Assembly: GCF_000699445.3 (NCBI RefSeq) | Contig: NC_067200.1 | Location: 1,116,001-1,180,000 of the forward strand | Origin: Schistosoma haematobium | Lineage: Eukaryota; Platyhelminthes; Trematoda; Strigeidida; Schistosomatidae | Length of the DNA: 64,000 bases | Direction of reading: 5' to 3' | Part shown: positions 23,400 through 35,000 of the stretch, piece after piece | How the letters are laid out: each line of letters begins with the position of its first letter | Numbering within the stretch: the first letter of the stretch is position 1 | Translations under genes and position numbers: made by a program | Notes under the pieces: generated by a model | Databases searched by the model: none | What the model saw: only the letters and a program-made list of their open reading frames with translations | What the model was told of the DNA's origin: nothing

Positions 23400-24640
23400 A
23401 TCCTCAAAATATTCCACATTATCAGTACCTATTATCGTCATAGTCCCTTCTCGGTACTTCTCTAACGCTGCCGGTAACAAGAACGAATTAGAAGCTGTCC
23501 TTAAAAAACATTCATCCATTCGAGCCTTCCCTTAATTATTTCCATCATCAATAGCATAATGCTAAAGACATCCATCACAAACTTTTACGCTATTATTTGT
23601 AAACGAGAAAACACATCATACATATAAATAATTGCTTTCCTTGCCTCTTTCCACCATTTTCTCGTCAAAAAGTTCTATTAAAGATGATAATGGCTAATAA
23701 TAGTATCTAGAGTGCCTGCTCCGTCAGATTTGAGATTCGATAAGTCAGTTGTTCTGCATTTCAGTGTTATTGTTCATATTGAGATTAAAATCGAATGTCG
23801 TTCATTTCAAACCTCAACGCATTATTCACTGAATAATGCACAGTAAACTTCCGAGCTGCCAGCGATAACAAGATAATCCTCTCGAGATGATTCTCAACAT
23901 CCATATTAATCGACAGACTGTATTCATAATGATGCACATGTTCATTCTATGCAGTGATCCTGATCATATGTGAGTGTTTTAATTTAAGTAAGACAATTTA
24001 CCTACTATTCATAACTCATATAGTTCCAACATACTCACACTCATACTCATATACACATCGACATATTTATCTACAATTAGTCAACACTAGCAATTTTTAA
24101 AGTCTGATAACACGTAAATAAGCATGTGTGTGTATGTGTCGATGCTGTTATTATCGTTGTCAACTTCGTCATTGTTTTATTCCATTCCACTTTTCTTACT
24201 TCTATCTTGTCTTCTCACTGTTTTTCCCATCCACCGGAATTTTTATTTTGTTTGTTTAAAATTGTTGTTTTAAAAAATTTTCAATTAAGTAGTTTCCTTC
24301 GTTCCGGTTGAATGTTTTTTTATTGATTAATTGTTGTCTTCTCAAATGTCAAACGAAGAGTCACCGTTGAGTTTAATAGAAGAATTGTGAATTTGTAAAG
24401 GAGAGGAGAGGTGAAGAAGATATCTCATTTTTGAGACTATTTGCAAGGATTCTTATATGACCTAATCTGTTAGATAAATACATTGAATCTATTCTACGCA
24501 ACTAACGGATATGACAATATTCTGTTTTTCAAAAGATTCTTTATTTATGATTGAACAATTAGCCAATCTGTGCTTTTTATCGTTTCAAATATTTATAAAG
24601 TTTTGGCAATCCTGCAGTTATGCGCATCCACAAACTCGGT
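23400..24640. other. No gene recognised
   Basis: AT-rich DNA with short open stretches only. The TG-rich area near 24120 resembles microsatellite-like sequence. No shared repeat was noticed within the window. Confidence 0.35.
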
Positions 24641-24649
24641 CAGGCATGC

Positions 24650-24965
24650 AAATGTTTAAGATGTAGACCACTGAGTCGGCTGGTATCCAACGGTGTTATT
24701 TGCTAAGATCAACCAGTTCACGACATTGTGCGATCGTCCACCATTGTCTTCAGTAAGTTGCTGCACCACAGAAAACACGGTTGATTTTCACTGGTTACGG
24801 CTTCTCAGTAGAACTTCATGAAATTCATTTTGAAGCCAGTCACCGGTGAGCAAATGATGAGGAATCCTATACTAGGACAAGACGACCGTCAATTGCTTCC
24901 TGGTTCTACATACTGTTCTAGCTTAATTCGACTCATGAATTCAACTATTACATTACTATATTCTC
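24650..24965. repeat. Two broken SINE pieces in opposite orientation
   Basis: 24655-24765 is an antisense tRNA-like head (gtagaccactgagtcggctggtatccaacgg). 24845-24965 is a plus-strand SINE 3' half with the ribozyme-like gatgaggaatcctatactagg and the tail ttcgactcatgaattcaactatt. About 80 bp separate them. Confidence 0.6.
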
Positions 24966-25679
24966 CATAAACCACCATTTGGGTACGTTGATTTGCAATC
25001 CATGTTTTACATTTTTTGTATAAATTTGAGGAGATTGACGTGATAAAATCGAGGGATGGTTTGGTATTATGCTTAAACCTAACGGTTGAAAAGTACACAC
25101 AGAATATGCAAACACAAAGAATACTTAAACGAACAATTGATTACATCATCAGGCTCCACAGTTAAAGATCCACAATAATTGTCATATTTTACAAAGACCA
25201 AAATAAGACAGGCATGAATGAAATTGACAATGTTATATGTGAACAGTGATGAACATTCTGATTTGTTACCATGGAAATACTTGAAGATTGTGTGATTCGT
25301 GAATTAGGAAGGTCAGATAATGAGAGTCGAAATGACGTCTAGTAAGGTTCCACGTTTTTATCAATATACCAATACTAATAATAACAACGTTGTGTGAATA
25401 AAATATGTAATAAAAGGAGTATAGTCAAAGTAATTACGATGAAAACGAATCAATGTGGATTGGGAAAGAGATGATCACAAATAGAATTAGGATAATAGGT
25501 TTATAACATGCATTTGAGTTTTCTGGTGATTGAGTCGTGAACAGAGTAAACATGGAGGCTAGATATACCTTTTTTACAATGTATCTTGATCATAATCAAA
25601 ACCATGTTTCATCTAGTGAAAAATGATTTTCAACTTATATGGCAATAAAAATGGATTATCAACCTGCCAAACTGCTCCT

Positions 25680-25960
25680 GGTGTGGCAGATGATGATGAT
25701 GATGATGAAAATGAAGTTGATGAAGAAGAAGAACAAGAAAAAGAAAAAGGGGTGGATCTTTTGACATGAATGCTCTACTACTCCACTTATTATTCTGTAT
25801 GATTTTCTATAGGATGAACACATCTTAATAGTATAGTTGAGTTAATCTGAACATTTTTTGCATTAGACTACATATTGAACTATGGTGTTTTGATGCACTG
25901 TTTGAAGCTACTGATATTTGCATAAGTAGTAAAGAAATCAATCAGTAATGACAATAATAA
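25680..25960 (-). repeat. Dispersed repeat, inverted copy of 12280-12550
   Basis: It shares the blocks aatagtatagttgagttaatctg and ggtgttttgatgcactgtttgaagc (reverse complement in the other copy) and a (GAT)n tract. A purine-rich run (gaagaagaagaac...aaagaaaaagg) follows the tract. No coding function is seen. Confidence 0.6.
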
Positions 25961-26689
25961 CGTCAATTTAAGAGATAACAATAAATTAAAAAGTTAAGAT
26001 TACATCAACAGACATATTTATACTTATTTGGTAACTATTATTATGGAGAATACAAGTCAATCAACATGGATTATTTAGCGACATATAGGTTCTAGTCTTA
26101 AAAGTGGACTGATCTAATACATTATCATTATCATTACACTGGCTAATCTTCTTGAGAAATTTATACAGCATCTATTCCTACTTACTATACCTGATCTAAT
26201 TCATATTATTCTACACATTACGTAATCTGTGATTCGTAATTCCATTATTCTCTCTCTCGCGTGCTCACCCAACGTTGAACATATTTATTCTGATCACGTA
26301 TTTATTTCACAGTTGCATTACACTGATAAACTGATTGAAGTCAGTCTTAACATTAACGATTTGATTTGATTCTATATATAACAAACAACAACTGTCAGTT
26401 CACATATTCACAATTCGGAATGATGTACCCTGCCTTAACCCTCGCTAATTTTATGGACTATTGATTTGGATGTGAGATAATTGTAAAGAATCTGATGAGG
26501 AATTCATTAAAATGAATATTCTTCGTTCAGATTAATTATGCTTCAAGAAGAATGGGAGTTTTTCAGAGATTCTTTAACCACACGTTAAAATTTCTAATCA
26601 ATGGGTGGTGGCGAATCACAATGGCCGTGCAATTAATGTCAACCAACAATGCGATTACCACTCTGGATAATGAATCAGTATTACGAGGG

Positions 26690-26960
26690 TCGGTTGAAGG
26701 TAAGGACAAATTGTTTATGACCGCATAAATGGGATTTCTGTTTGCGTATAGCCAAGGCTACAATAAACTTTAGCAAAGGTCCTTGAAGGCTTTTGTATAA
26801 CACTACAAATGTTGACTTGATGTCAACCTTATGATCAGTCTCAATCAAATGTTTCGCAAATAAGGATAACGTCTGACTGTCCCATAATCTTATTTAACCA
26901 TTGGAATTCATTTGTTTCTGCAGCCATTTTGCAATCTATTCACCCACCTACGTACGTGTT
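26690..26960 (-). pseudogene. Penelope-like element, GIY-YIG endonuclease C-terminal fragment
   Basis: The minus strand is open for about 60 codons: FAKHLIETDHKVDIKSTFVV, then LQGPLLKFIVALAIRKQKSH and FVLTFNRPS followed by a stop near 26690. The H-L-x(4)-H motif and the spacing to the LxxxEALAI-like helix match the end of Penelope-type endonucleases, as at 45.2-45.8 kb. The GIY and YIG parts themselves are missing. Confidence 0.6.
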
Positions 26961-27841
26961 ACCGTACACGCACGTAAATTTATAGATAGCGTATGCGTGA
27001 TCAGATTGTTTGAAATGTATTGCGCAAATATATCATATAATTTTGATAAACTTCCTATTCTCTTTACATTATCGAAATAAGATTACTACCAATGATATAA
27101 ATTTTCTTATAAATCTAAATGAAGTACACATCATGTGAACATAGTATGCAGTAAGAGGGGCATTGTCAACGTTATTGTGTAAATAAACTAATGTGGATTG
27201 AGAAAGTTGAATGTGTAAACTGAGAACGAGACGGGATAGATATAAACGCTAAGGGTATTAGGGGATAAGTGGCAAATATTTTCCGGTTAAAATAATATCC
27301 CGAAGATCTTCCACCACAAATGTTTAGACGCGGATTGTGACATCTTCAGAGTTTTAAGCCACAGGAAGTTCTTAGCAAGAACCTCACTAGAAATGTTCGG
27401 GCACTGGATGGCCGTTTCATTCTCGTATGTGATTGGTCTATAGCTCACATTGATTAGCATACATTCAGCACTACAATCCACAATCATCTTTCGGGTTTTT
27501 GTGTTTGAACGCATACCTATTCAAAAAATTATTTTTGATAAGCACTGAGATTGTTTTACTGTTACCAATCAAAATGCAAGAGATGTTTGCACGTTCAGGT
27601 GCTCATACGCATTTGTTGAGAAGAACTTGACATCTTATTTTCGAATCACTATTTTCGGTAACAACTAATTAATTCCATTCGTCCAATGAGATTCTTCAAA
27701 TTGATTTAAATTCGTGGCTAATTGAGCAGCTGCTGTGAATTCACTCATTTTAATGAACGGCTTAATCAAATGTTATCAATAATTAGGATATTTAGGCGAT
27801 ATAAATAGTACCTTAGATTCAACAGTTTTATGTATTTACAG
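26961..27841. other. No gene recognised
   Basis: AT-rich sequence. The piece near 27380-27450 (gggcactggatggccgtttc) resembles the SINE ribozyme-like part in antisense but is too short to call. Confidence 0.3.
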
Positions 27842-28372
27842 AGCTGTAAAGGAATCAGCACTCTAACTTGTGACTTAACAAAATATATTGACGAGACTCT
27901 AATTTATGAACGACCTTATGTGACCTTGCGAAATATTAGCCAATCTGCAAACAGTCAGTATATAGTAAAAATATGTTATACAAAACCAAGGAAAGAAAGT
28001 GGATACACTTCTTATACGTGATTCAAAAACTTGTCAAGGTTATAAATCATAATGCATGCAGTCTTTCACACGGCTACAGAATAGTCGGCTTCTGGAGCCA
28101 TAATGAAGTCTCAAAATCTCTTTCTGCCTCGACAACACAGCTTAAATATTGTTTATGTGCATTCCGGTTGTTTACAGCACAAAATGCTACTTGTGGATAG
28201 CGACACGATGCACATAACCGAGCCTATCCAGGAGTCTGTACGCTCTCCAAACATCCATATATATTGTAGTGTCTGGCTGCAGCCAGTGTTTCTGGTGCTT
28301 TTATTATCCTGTTCGCAATAATTGTCGTAATATTTCCTAGGAATTATATTTGGGGTTTTCAGTAAGAATTGA
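27842..28372 (+). CDS. Tentative multi-exon membrane-protein gene (or its remnant)
   Basis: Exon candidate 1 (27842-28017) follows the acceptor tgtatttacag and encodes SCKGISTLTCDLTKYIDE and later YVTLRNISQSANSQYIVKIC, a Cys-containing, beta-strand-like, extracellular-looking sequence. It ends in phase 2 at a weak donor gtgatt. A 44-nt intron leads to candidate 2 (from 28062), which joins in frame and reads GYRIVGFWSHNEV and LKYCLCAFRLF. A third exon from 28270 (acceptor tattgtag) encodes a hydrophobic helix (ASVSGAFIILFAIIVVIFP) and a short tail ending at a TAA near 28370. No clean donor connects exons 2 and 3, and no family is recognised. The fold could be a fibronectin-III-type domain, but that is a guess. 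Confidence 0.35.
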
Positions 28373-29329
28373 CATCAGCTATAATGCCAGACATTTACTT
28401 AACCAAATGGATCTATTATCTTACACCTGATTGGTTTGTCCACAAATTATAGTCTCGCCGTTTTTTCTTTGTTATGGCCGCTCAATTATCACGTTTTGTA
28501 CAAAATTCTTTGTGAACCGATCGTACGTTAGCATTAAGCACTGAAGTTGGCGCCGTAACACTAAAATCTCTAGAACGCTTCTGATTGACTCGTTTATAAA
28601 TTGGAGTCTCGCCAAAATATTTAATGTGCTCATGAGACTAATGCACTCAAGAATATTGCCCCGACATTATCAAGTTCTTCGGGAGGTTCTAGGTTGCATG
28701 TTTGCGGTTCTGACATTGAGTGGCATTTTGTAAGGGAATGCTATCGGAAATTTGAAAAATGATCGAACCAGGAAAATTTCTATGTTCACTGCCTTCAAGT
28801 TATTTAAAATGTTATCATCAGAAATAATGCAATACACAAAGTCGACTAGTAACATTGGAATAGTTTTTATGGACTCTGGTAGTCGCACATATACCGGTGC
28901 AATGTTGAGAAGAACACAGTGTACACAACGTGACTTTTTGTATACGGAATTCAAATCACGAACAAGTGCATAATATTTGCCGAAAGATGAGTCACAATAG
29001 TCTGAATGAGTTCTCTGTTGTACCTAAGACAATACTGGCCTTTGAGTGCATTTTCATTGATGATTTTTCGATTCATAATTGTTCGCTCTGTGACATACAT
29101 GCAAGTGCATCTCCGGTCACCAATATGTGAGTCTTGTCAAAGATCTCATTTTCTCATCACTGAAATGTCCTCTATGGCAATCAGATTAACGAAAGAAAGC
29201 CGGACTAACAGCATAATCACTTAGACAGAATTTCTATCAAGAGTAGTGTATATTCTATCAAGCTTGTCAAAGTAGACCGAAAATGTTGAGTTCGTCTGAC
29301 AAACGTATTTATCCATACTGAGTATCTAA
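28373..29329. other. No gene recognised
   Basis: Short open stretches on both strands between 28670 and 29220 overlap each other and show no known motif, so I do not call any. Confidence 0.35.
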
Positions 29330-29480
29330 AGGGATGACGCAACGATGCTTGAAGTACATAATACTGACTTTGAGCGTCGCTGTGAAACATCAACTCTGTG
29401 ATGCGGGTACAGCCAGTTGACGAACCTCTAATGGGATGAAGTGACGCGCGTTCTGGATTCCATTGCTGGTCACCATTCAT
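29330..29480 (+). repeat. Smα-like tRNA-headed SINE, plus strand
   Basis: The decayed head (gatgacgcaacgatgcttgaag) and aacatcaactctgtgatgc are followed by the ribozyme-like core and ggattccattgctggtcacc. It is collinear with the reverse complement of 63117-63320. Confidence 0.7.
29400..29465 (+). ncRNA. Hammerhead-ribozyme-like core, degenerate
   Basis: It reads ggtacagccagTTGACGAac...gggatGAAGtgacgcgcg, then ttctggattcc. The CUGANGA box has become UUGACGA and GAAA has become GAAG, while stem I (cag/ctgg) and stem III-type arms persist. Activity is unlikely. Confidence 0.5.
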
Positions 29481-29864
29481 CTCCGCTTTAATTATTTGTG
29501 AATATTGTGAATATTATTGTGAATATTATTTGTCAATATTGAGGCAACTCGCACTTCATGCACATATGACATGAAAAGACTGATCATTTCTCAATCATAG
29601 ACATGGATGAGAACATTCGAAAAACCAATGCTAATTAATTTCTGTAGAATCTTCTTCTCATGTTTCCATGAGAACAGTACCGATTAATAATCAAGCATTG
29701 TACAATAAAGTAACCAATCACTGATGCGAATATGGAAGTGTGTTTGGTTTTCAAATCTGTCATCTTATTTAGCGATGCAGCAGCAAAACTGTTACGAGTT
29801 CAACCAATCCACACTGTGCCTCTTTTCTAATTGAATGTCAACTGAACCCTCTAGAATTACCCCG

Positions 29865-30350
29865 TCATCGGCGTGTTATATCTTGTAGCCTGAGCGCCCT
29901 GTTAATGTAAAGCGTGATGATACTGCCATTTAGAGAGCAGTGACCTATCGATGAGACCAATGACGCATAAAACCTGTATGAGCAGTCTAGAGTACTTATC
30001 GTTCCTGATTCCTGCCTAACCCAGCCAGTTAAGTCCAGAATACCAATACGAGCCTCTGTGATACAAATCACTATACTTCAAACATACTGGGGTTATATAC
30101 CAAACAAACAGACCAGATCGTATCATAAAATGCGAAAACTACATTTGTAAAAGATTAAGCCGAAAGCGACTGTGAATGTGAGAGGTAGTGATTAATTGAC
30201 AGGGCAAAATTCAACAATAGTAAAACGTATGATAATAGTATATGGTCAAAATAAAGTTTTAACAAGAGGAACAGGAGTATGAATAGTTTAGTTATATAAC
30301 AATTATACAATAAAACTACACGTTTAGTATTGGTCAATAAATAGAACCCA
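29865..30350 (+). repeat. Dispersed repeat, same orientation as 61085-61530
   Basis: Shared blocks include agagcagtgacctatcgatgag (cf. agagaacaatgatttatcaatg), caaacatactggggttatata, ccagatcgtatcataaaatg and agaggaacaggagtatg. Similarity runs over about 450 bp with many substitutions, so the copies are old. No protein is recognised. Confidence 0.7.
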
Positions 30351-30546
30351 TAACCTACAATTCACAAATCTGATTGTGACATGAAATATCGGTCATAAAT
30401 CCTAATTAACAACAGACGGTGAACAGTGAATAGTCAAATAACGAAGGACTACGAGGCTTTGTAAAACACGAATATTGAATTCAGACAGTTTATTTTAAAA
30501 CAATGAAGGACGTCAATTTCGAATGATATATCTCAGTACTGAGAAA

Positions 30547-33442
30547 TCAACAAACTGGACATTCACAACAAACTCATTGCGGATTGCAATGGTCATATAA
30601 TCATGTATACACAATAGTGTTAATTGACAAGTGCAATATTGTCAACTCTTGTAAAACGAATCAGATTTTATTGAATGAAAACAATCATCTCAATTCAGAA
30701 ATGCATATTTGATATATTCTATCAACAAAATTACATCAGTTATTACGTAAACAATCATGAAATTGGTATGTAGGTTCGTGAGAAACTATCCAATGTATTG
30801 AAATAATTCACAAAATAGAAAGTGTGTTTAATAAAATACAAAATGAAAACAACATGGTCAGGACGATGAAAACAAGTGATAAGACGTTTCTGACAATCAT
30901 GGAATAATTTTCTTCCTTCCTCACATTCATACACCCATGATACAGCCAATGCATACAATATAGAATGTGACAACTATTAGTGTAAGGATATAGACGTATC
31001 GGAGAGATTTCTTTCCTCATTGTCTCCAGTCATATCTGCAGTCATATTCTGAAAAAGAAAATGAACAAGTACAACAATTACTAGATATTATTGACTTCAG
31101 TTTTTGTGTTGTCTTCTTCAATCCACTTCATAAGACTGCTTCAGTAATTGCTGGAGTTGTTTGAGTGTGATTGATAAATGTTGGTTCAGTGGAAACGTTG
31201 ACCAAAAATAAATTATTGCCAAATATTTCACCATTCATCATACACCATTGACGACACAAGTGAATTCAACAATCAGTTACATAATTTACATTTGCACAAT
31301 ATGATCAGTGAATAATGATTTAGAATATCTGATACCGATTGAACAGTCAATGTGATAAGTACACATTATCCAACAACTAACTGACGACTCTTGTTTGGGT
31401 GAAGAAAATTGTCTCCTGGATGTCACATCTGATCAAATTCTACACATTATTCAACGAACTTATGACTGACGGCTTTATTGAAGCAATCCATACAGGATAA
31501 ATATTTCTCAACAAGGAATCAGAAACACTTGTTCTGAACATGAACAATGGATATCTACGACCTTTCACTTATTATCCAAACATAAAACACAGCCTTCAAC
31601 AGATCACACTTCATCATTCAAACTCATTTCATCTGTATTCTACAACAATTCACGTAAATATGTGGTTTCATATTACACATCATCATTGCTAGCAACGCAA
31701 TGGCGTTTTCACACCAAATGCATTTTACATTCGATGTTGTTGCGCCTTGACGTTCTTTAATCGAATTGTGTTTTGGGCAATATTCAGTGAAATGAAGATG
31801 TTGATTGCATTTCAAGTTATCAAGCAAAAGATGTAACAATAACTCAATGATACAATGGTGATTTCAGAGTTCACTAACTGTTTCATTCACTGGGAATTTG
31901 TCATCACATTTCGCAATACGAAATTCACTACACTTTCAAAGTCATTTACATTTGAGGACAACATTTTGAAAGTGAGTGAAACTACGTTGAATGGTAAAAG
32001 ATGAATTTGGTTGGTTTTCAAGGACTGTGTACATTTTGAAATATACACACAGTCCTATCATTGCGTTCATTACATCCGACTGAACTGAATTTTGGATGGT
32101 GGTCGAATTTCATTAGGTGATATCAGTTCTAAGATTGAAATATCTCTCGTTTACCGCTTCCACATACGAAACGTTGTGAAAACCATTGCAAACTTACTCA
32201 CAATGAGTATTTGAAAATCACCACAACAACGTCGATTAATCTCAGATAGAAAATTCATTTTACATTATGTCAGCTCAATCGAACAACAAAGGAAGAGTGA
32301 CATCGCTTCTCAATTCATTGTTGACGTTTTACCTGAAGTGATTTCAGTCGACCTGCGGTGATGGAAAGTTTCAAACTATTTGTCTACATTCTACTTTGTG
32401 TGTCATCAATAAGCACGTCGCACTAGTTGGATGATGAAAATCATCCACAAACAACAATATTTTTCTCAACGAATATTGAAGTCGATGTGGACATCAGATT
32501 ATGGAATGATTCTCCCAGTTGTCGGAATGTTATTTCGATAGTTTAACACATGATGAACTGAAAAGTGTTGGTAGCTATTCACTGTACGTATCCACAAGGA
32601 AGGAAACACTTCTATACTGTGAGAAACCTCAGTGTTTTTGATACTTTACAAATATTTACTGACTATGACGAATTGAAATTTGAACACCTGATTTTTGTAC
32701 TCATTCAATCTATCGTATGAGTAGGATAAGCTAGAGATTTTGGAAATTAAGCTATTGTTTCCAAGGCAATTACAATTTCATGAAGTGTTTCTCCAATGTC
32801 AATTTTTTGACGAAATTAGATAATACATGTACCAAATAAAAATCAAATGACACTTCCCAGTCAATGCACAATCAACTAACAGACTGATATCATCCCATCC
32901 ATTGTCTTGCGACATTTTTTCCAAGTAAATTTCATCAAACTGAGGACTTCTATTGTAGTTCAAAATGTGTCAATAATCATTTTAAATATTCAACAGTGAG
33001 CCGTTGTTTGGTGTAACGTCATTTGAGACTGATGGCTTGATATCATTTAATAACTGACTGAAATCATACATGAAATTTCCAATTTTATGAAGCAAAAGTG
33101 ATGCATTCAGGTGTGAAAATAGGTGTCAAAATAAGGTTTGACATACCACCGAGAACTTCATATTCCACTAGCGTTTCACTATCGATACAATCACCAGGAA
33201 TATCTGTTCTCATTTCTCTCTTATCTCGTATAATACAATATACAGACGGAGACATTTGAGATTCAGATCTCCACTGAAGTACAACAAGTTTTTTTGCTCG
33301 TTTAAGAAGCGATCGAAATAAGAAATTGTTTCATCTCTGATAGCAAGTACAGTGGCGGTCAAACAGCATCCTCACGAAATATGCTTTACATCACATTTGG
33401 TTTTGAACGTGATCAATATACAACCGGTAAAAATGAAATATG
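30547..33442 (-). repeat. Left arm of a 2.9-kb near-identical inverted repeat
   Basis: It pairs with 40469-43364 (coordinate sum 73911). Several stretches compared base by base, including both ends and the middle, showed no difference, and three separate reading frames give identical peptides in both arms. Outer and inner boundaries are abrupt: tcaacaaactggac at 30547 and accggtaaaaatgaaatatg ending at 33442. Confidence 0.92.
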
Positions 33443-33919
33443 ATTCTGTTATTTCAATGGATCAGTGTTCTCTTAATTGAACTAATGATTGCGAATTAGC
33501 GCTACTCCAATGTCAATATTTTCGATGATTGAACAAAATGAATGAACTAGATTTTGATCTTTCAAGTGATCTGGTTCGAATCAATCATGTTGTATTAGCA
33601 GACTGTTCATGATCGTTCGATGATTGACTGTTTGAGGAATTGAATGAATTTGAATTTCACGATCATACGAATGCGATAATCAGGAAAGTGTTCAATATCC
33701 AATGGTTTACAGACAGTGACTGTGAGACATCAAACTTCAGGACCAAATATGTGACAGAAAGATTTGAAGGATATGAAATATAAATTGATAGTTCATGTGC
33801 CTCAAAAAAAATCCTCCTGTCCGTGCATATTTATGAAACTTGTGTTTATCGAATGAAAGCATGCAATTTGGTTGAGAATCTGCAGTGAATGAATAAAACA
33901 CTTTGTAATTAGCTAAAGA

Positions 33920-35000
33920 CTCAAATGTGTTTAATGAACAGCATTTAGTCTGCTGTAAAGAGTCAAACTATTTAAAAATTGAAAAAAATAAGACATCAGT
34001 AGAACTATTTAATGTTAATTCCCTTTATCCACAGGTTCAAAAAATAGCTGTGTTCCTACTTTCACTGAAACTGATGTACGAAGATGTCTCCAGTCGCTTA
34101 ATTCATCTCGATGTTTCGGACCTGATGGTATCTCAAACATCCTTTTTAAAAACTGTGCTAACGTCTTATGTTATCCGTTGACGACTATCTTTAACAGATC
34201 TTTCTCATCTAATCTCATACCAAAAATGTTGAGAAAGATGAAGATAATTCCTGAATCCAAGTAGTCATCTGATGATAAGAATGTAAAGTTAACACCTTTT
34301 GCAATAACTTCACCCGTCCTCAAAACAATGGAAAAATTAATAATACTTCCATTTCAGCCTGCGGTAAAAGAGCATATTGATCCATATCAGTTTGCTTACA
34401 CATGCAAAAGAAGCACCTTACATGCTGTTGCTGTATCAAAACATAGTGTTCAATTTAGAAAAGGGTAAGAAGTATGTTCGATGTGCTTTTCTGGACCATA
34501 CTTCAGCTTTTGATTCTATACCAAGACAATCTTTACTTAACAATTTAATCAGTGTCAACACTGACAGCTGGATAACCAACTAGCTATGTTCCTACTTCTC
34601 TGGAAGGAAACAGTACACTGTGTTTGGAGGAAAGTGTTCAGAGTCTCTACTGTCTCATGAGAGTGTTTCACAAGAAGCTGTTCTTTCACCACTTCTTTTC
34701 TCTTTTTTTCTTCATCATCTGCCATCTTCCACAGAAAACACTTGTAAAATATGCAGATGATCTCACTGTATGTATGACTATCTCTTCCTCTTGAGATCCC
34801 ATAATACTTATATCATTGGAGACTCTTTGATTAACACAGTGTCGAAGGTCAATTATCTTGATGTCACCTTTTCCTCTGATCTCTCTTGGTCTTCCCACGT
34901 TTTATTGTTATCGAAGAAGGTTTTCCGTTTGACTTACTACATAAAAAGAGTGTACGCTTTTGGTCTCATTTTTTGATGTTAAGTCTAATTCATGGGGTGA
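33920..35000 (+). pseudogene. Non-LTR reverse-transcriptase fragment, highly degenerate
   Basis: The plus strand reads in pieces: DVSSRLIHLDVSDLMVSQ, then KKYVRCAFLDHTSAFDSIPR (motif A, 34467-34527), the motif-B-like stretch near 34650-34700, KYADDLTVCM (motif C, about 34747-34780) and VNYLDVTFSSDLSWSSHVLL (34847-34905). Frames change at several points and there are internal stops. It lies within paralogue B, so it inserted after that duplication or was carried along with it. The clade is uncertain (CR1/jockey-like). Confidence 0.7.

Noticed and set aside
30755..31020. Two overlapping minus-strand open stretches with hydrophobic ends
   Set aside because: They are out-of-frame readings of the broken last exon of paralogue B; identical ones occur in paralogue C at 42891-43156.
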